A stretch of 5,623 bases of DNA. It comes from Planctomicrobium sp. (GTDB taxonomy: Bacteria > Planctomycetota > Planctomycetia > Planctomycetales > Planctomycetaceae). The stretch is taken from the NCBI GenBank assembly GCA_029259835.1, contig JAJDEL010000942.1:1-5623 (forward strand). Direction: 5' to 3'. A model generated the notes under the pieces. The model saw nothing but the letters and a program-made list of their open reading frames with translations, ran no database searches and was not told the DNA's origin. This document shows positions 5,429 to 5,623 of this stretch, piece after piece. Made by a program: the position numbers and the translations under genes. Numbering within the stretch: the stretch's first letter is position 1; each line of letters starts with the position of its first letter.

Positions 5429-5623
5429 GTGACAGACCAATCGGCGAACCAATCAGATTTAGATGACGCATTTGCAGAGTACCTTCGTCTGCTGGACGAG
5501 CATGGAACGATCGATGTTGCTAATTTTCTAAAACAGTACTCCGAGATCTCCGACGAATTAAACGAGTTAATTGGGACAGCGAATCAAATCGAGGAAATGG
5601 CTGGTCCGAGGAGGCCGGTTCCT
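5429..5623 (+). CDS. N-terminus of a probable Ser/Thr protein kinase, cut by the right edge
   Basis: The frame starts with GTG one base after the sigma factor stop and stays open for 65 residues to the window end. The visible part is acidic and helical: FAEYLRLLDEHGTIDVANFL at 15-34, then QYSEISDELNELI at 36-48. This EYLRxLDEG...FL...PEIxxEL pattern is the usual lead segment of planctomycete Ser/Thr kinases encoded beside ECF sigma factors, and comes before the kinase domain. No kinase motif (glycine loop, HRD, DFG) lies within the window, so the kinase call rests on the lead segment and on position. The short overlap-like spacing and the strong ribosome binding site point to one operon with the sigma gene. 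The product may sense a signal and control the sigma factor. Confidence 0.7.
   Translation, partial: MTDQSANQSDLDDAFAEYLRLLDEHGTIDVANFLKQYSEISDELNELIGTANQIEEMAGPRRPVP

Overview
The window looks like a piece of a planctomycete chromosome (Planctomycetaceae-like). The base composition is roughly balanced by eye. The clearest lineage marks are at the right end: an ECF sigma factor gene followed one base later by a gene whose product begins like the N-terminus of the Ser/Thr kinases that planctomycetes pair with such sigma factors. The lipoprotein and the zinc-ribbon membrane protein also fit that group. The taxon is an inference from protein style; no rRNA or other marker is present.

Layout, left to right. 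(1) Positions 1-755, minus strand: the first 251 residues of a lipoprotein whose C-terminus lies outside the window. (2) 756-1028: a divergent intergenic region with one weak sigma70-like promoter candidate facing right. (3) 1029-1331: a short secreted protein, perhaps the front of a frame-disrupted 118-residue protein ending at 1384. (4) 1388-1411: a perfect inverted repeat with a Shine-Dalgarno sequence in its loop, leading into a possible 71-residue ORF (1409-1624). (5) 1644-2486: a 280-residue zinc-ribbon membrane protein of unknown function. (6) 2487-2960: mostly non-coding, with two inverted repeats and a tiny membrane-peptide locus (2707-2855) that looks like a shortened, frame-disrupted gene. 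(7) 2961-4640: a sodium-coupled dicarboxylate/amino acid symporter of the SLC1/GltP family. It has animal-EAAT-like substrate and coupling residues and a large extra domain in the loop between TM3 and TM4. (8) 4819-5427: the ECF sigma factor. (9) 5429 to the right edge: the beginning of the kinase-type partner.

How the genes may work together. The sigma factor and the partial kinase are almost certainly one transcription unit and probably one signalling module. The genes from 1029 to 2486 share strand and are closely spaced, so they could be cotranscribed, but nothing seen gives them a common function. The symporter has 120 bp of unexplained DNA or more on each side and appears to be a separate unit for acidic amino acid uptake.

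I see no CRISPR array, tRNA, rRNA, insertion sequence or defence system. The most useful leads are the symporter's inserted domain together with its EAAT-like coupling residues, and two places where one extra G in a GGG run would rejoin a split reading frame.
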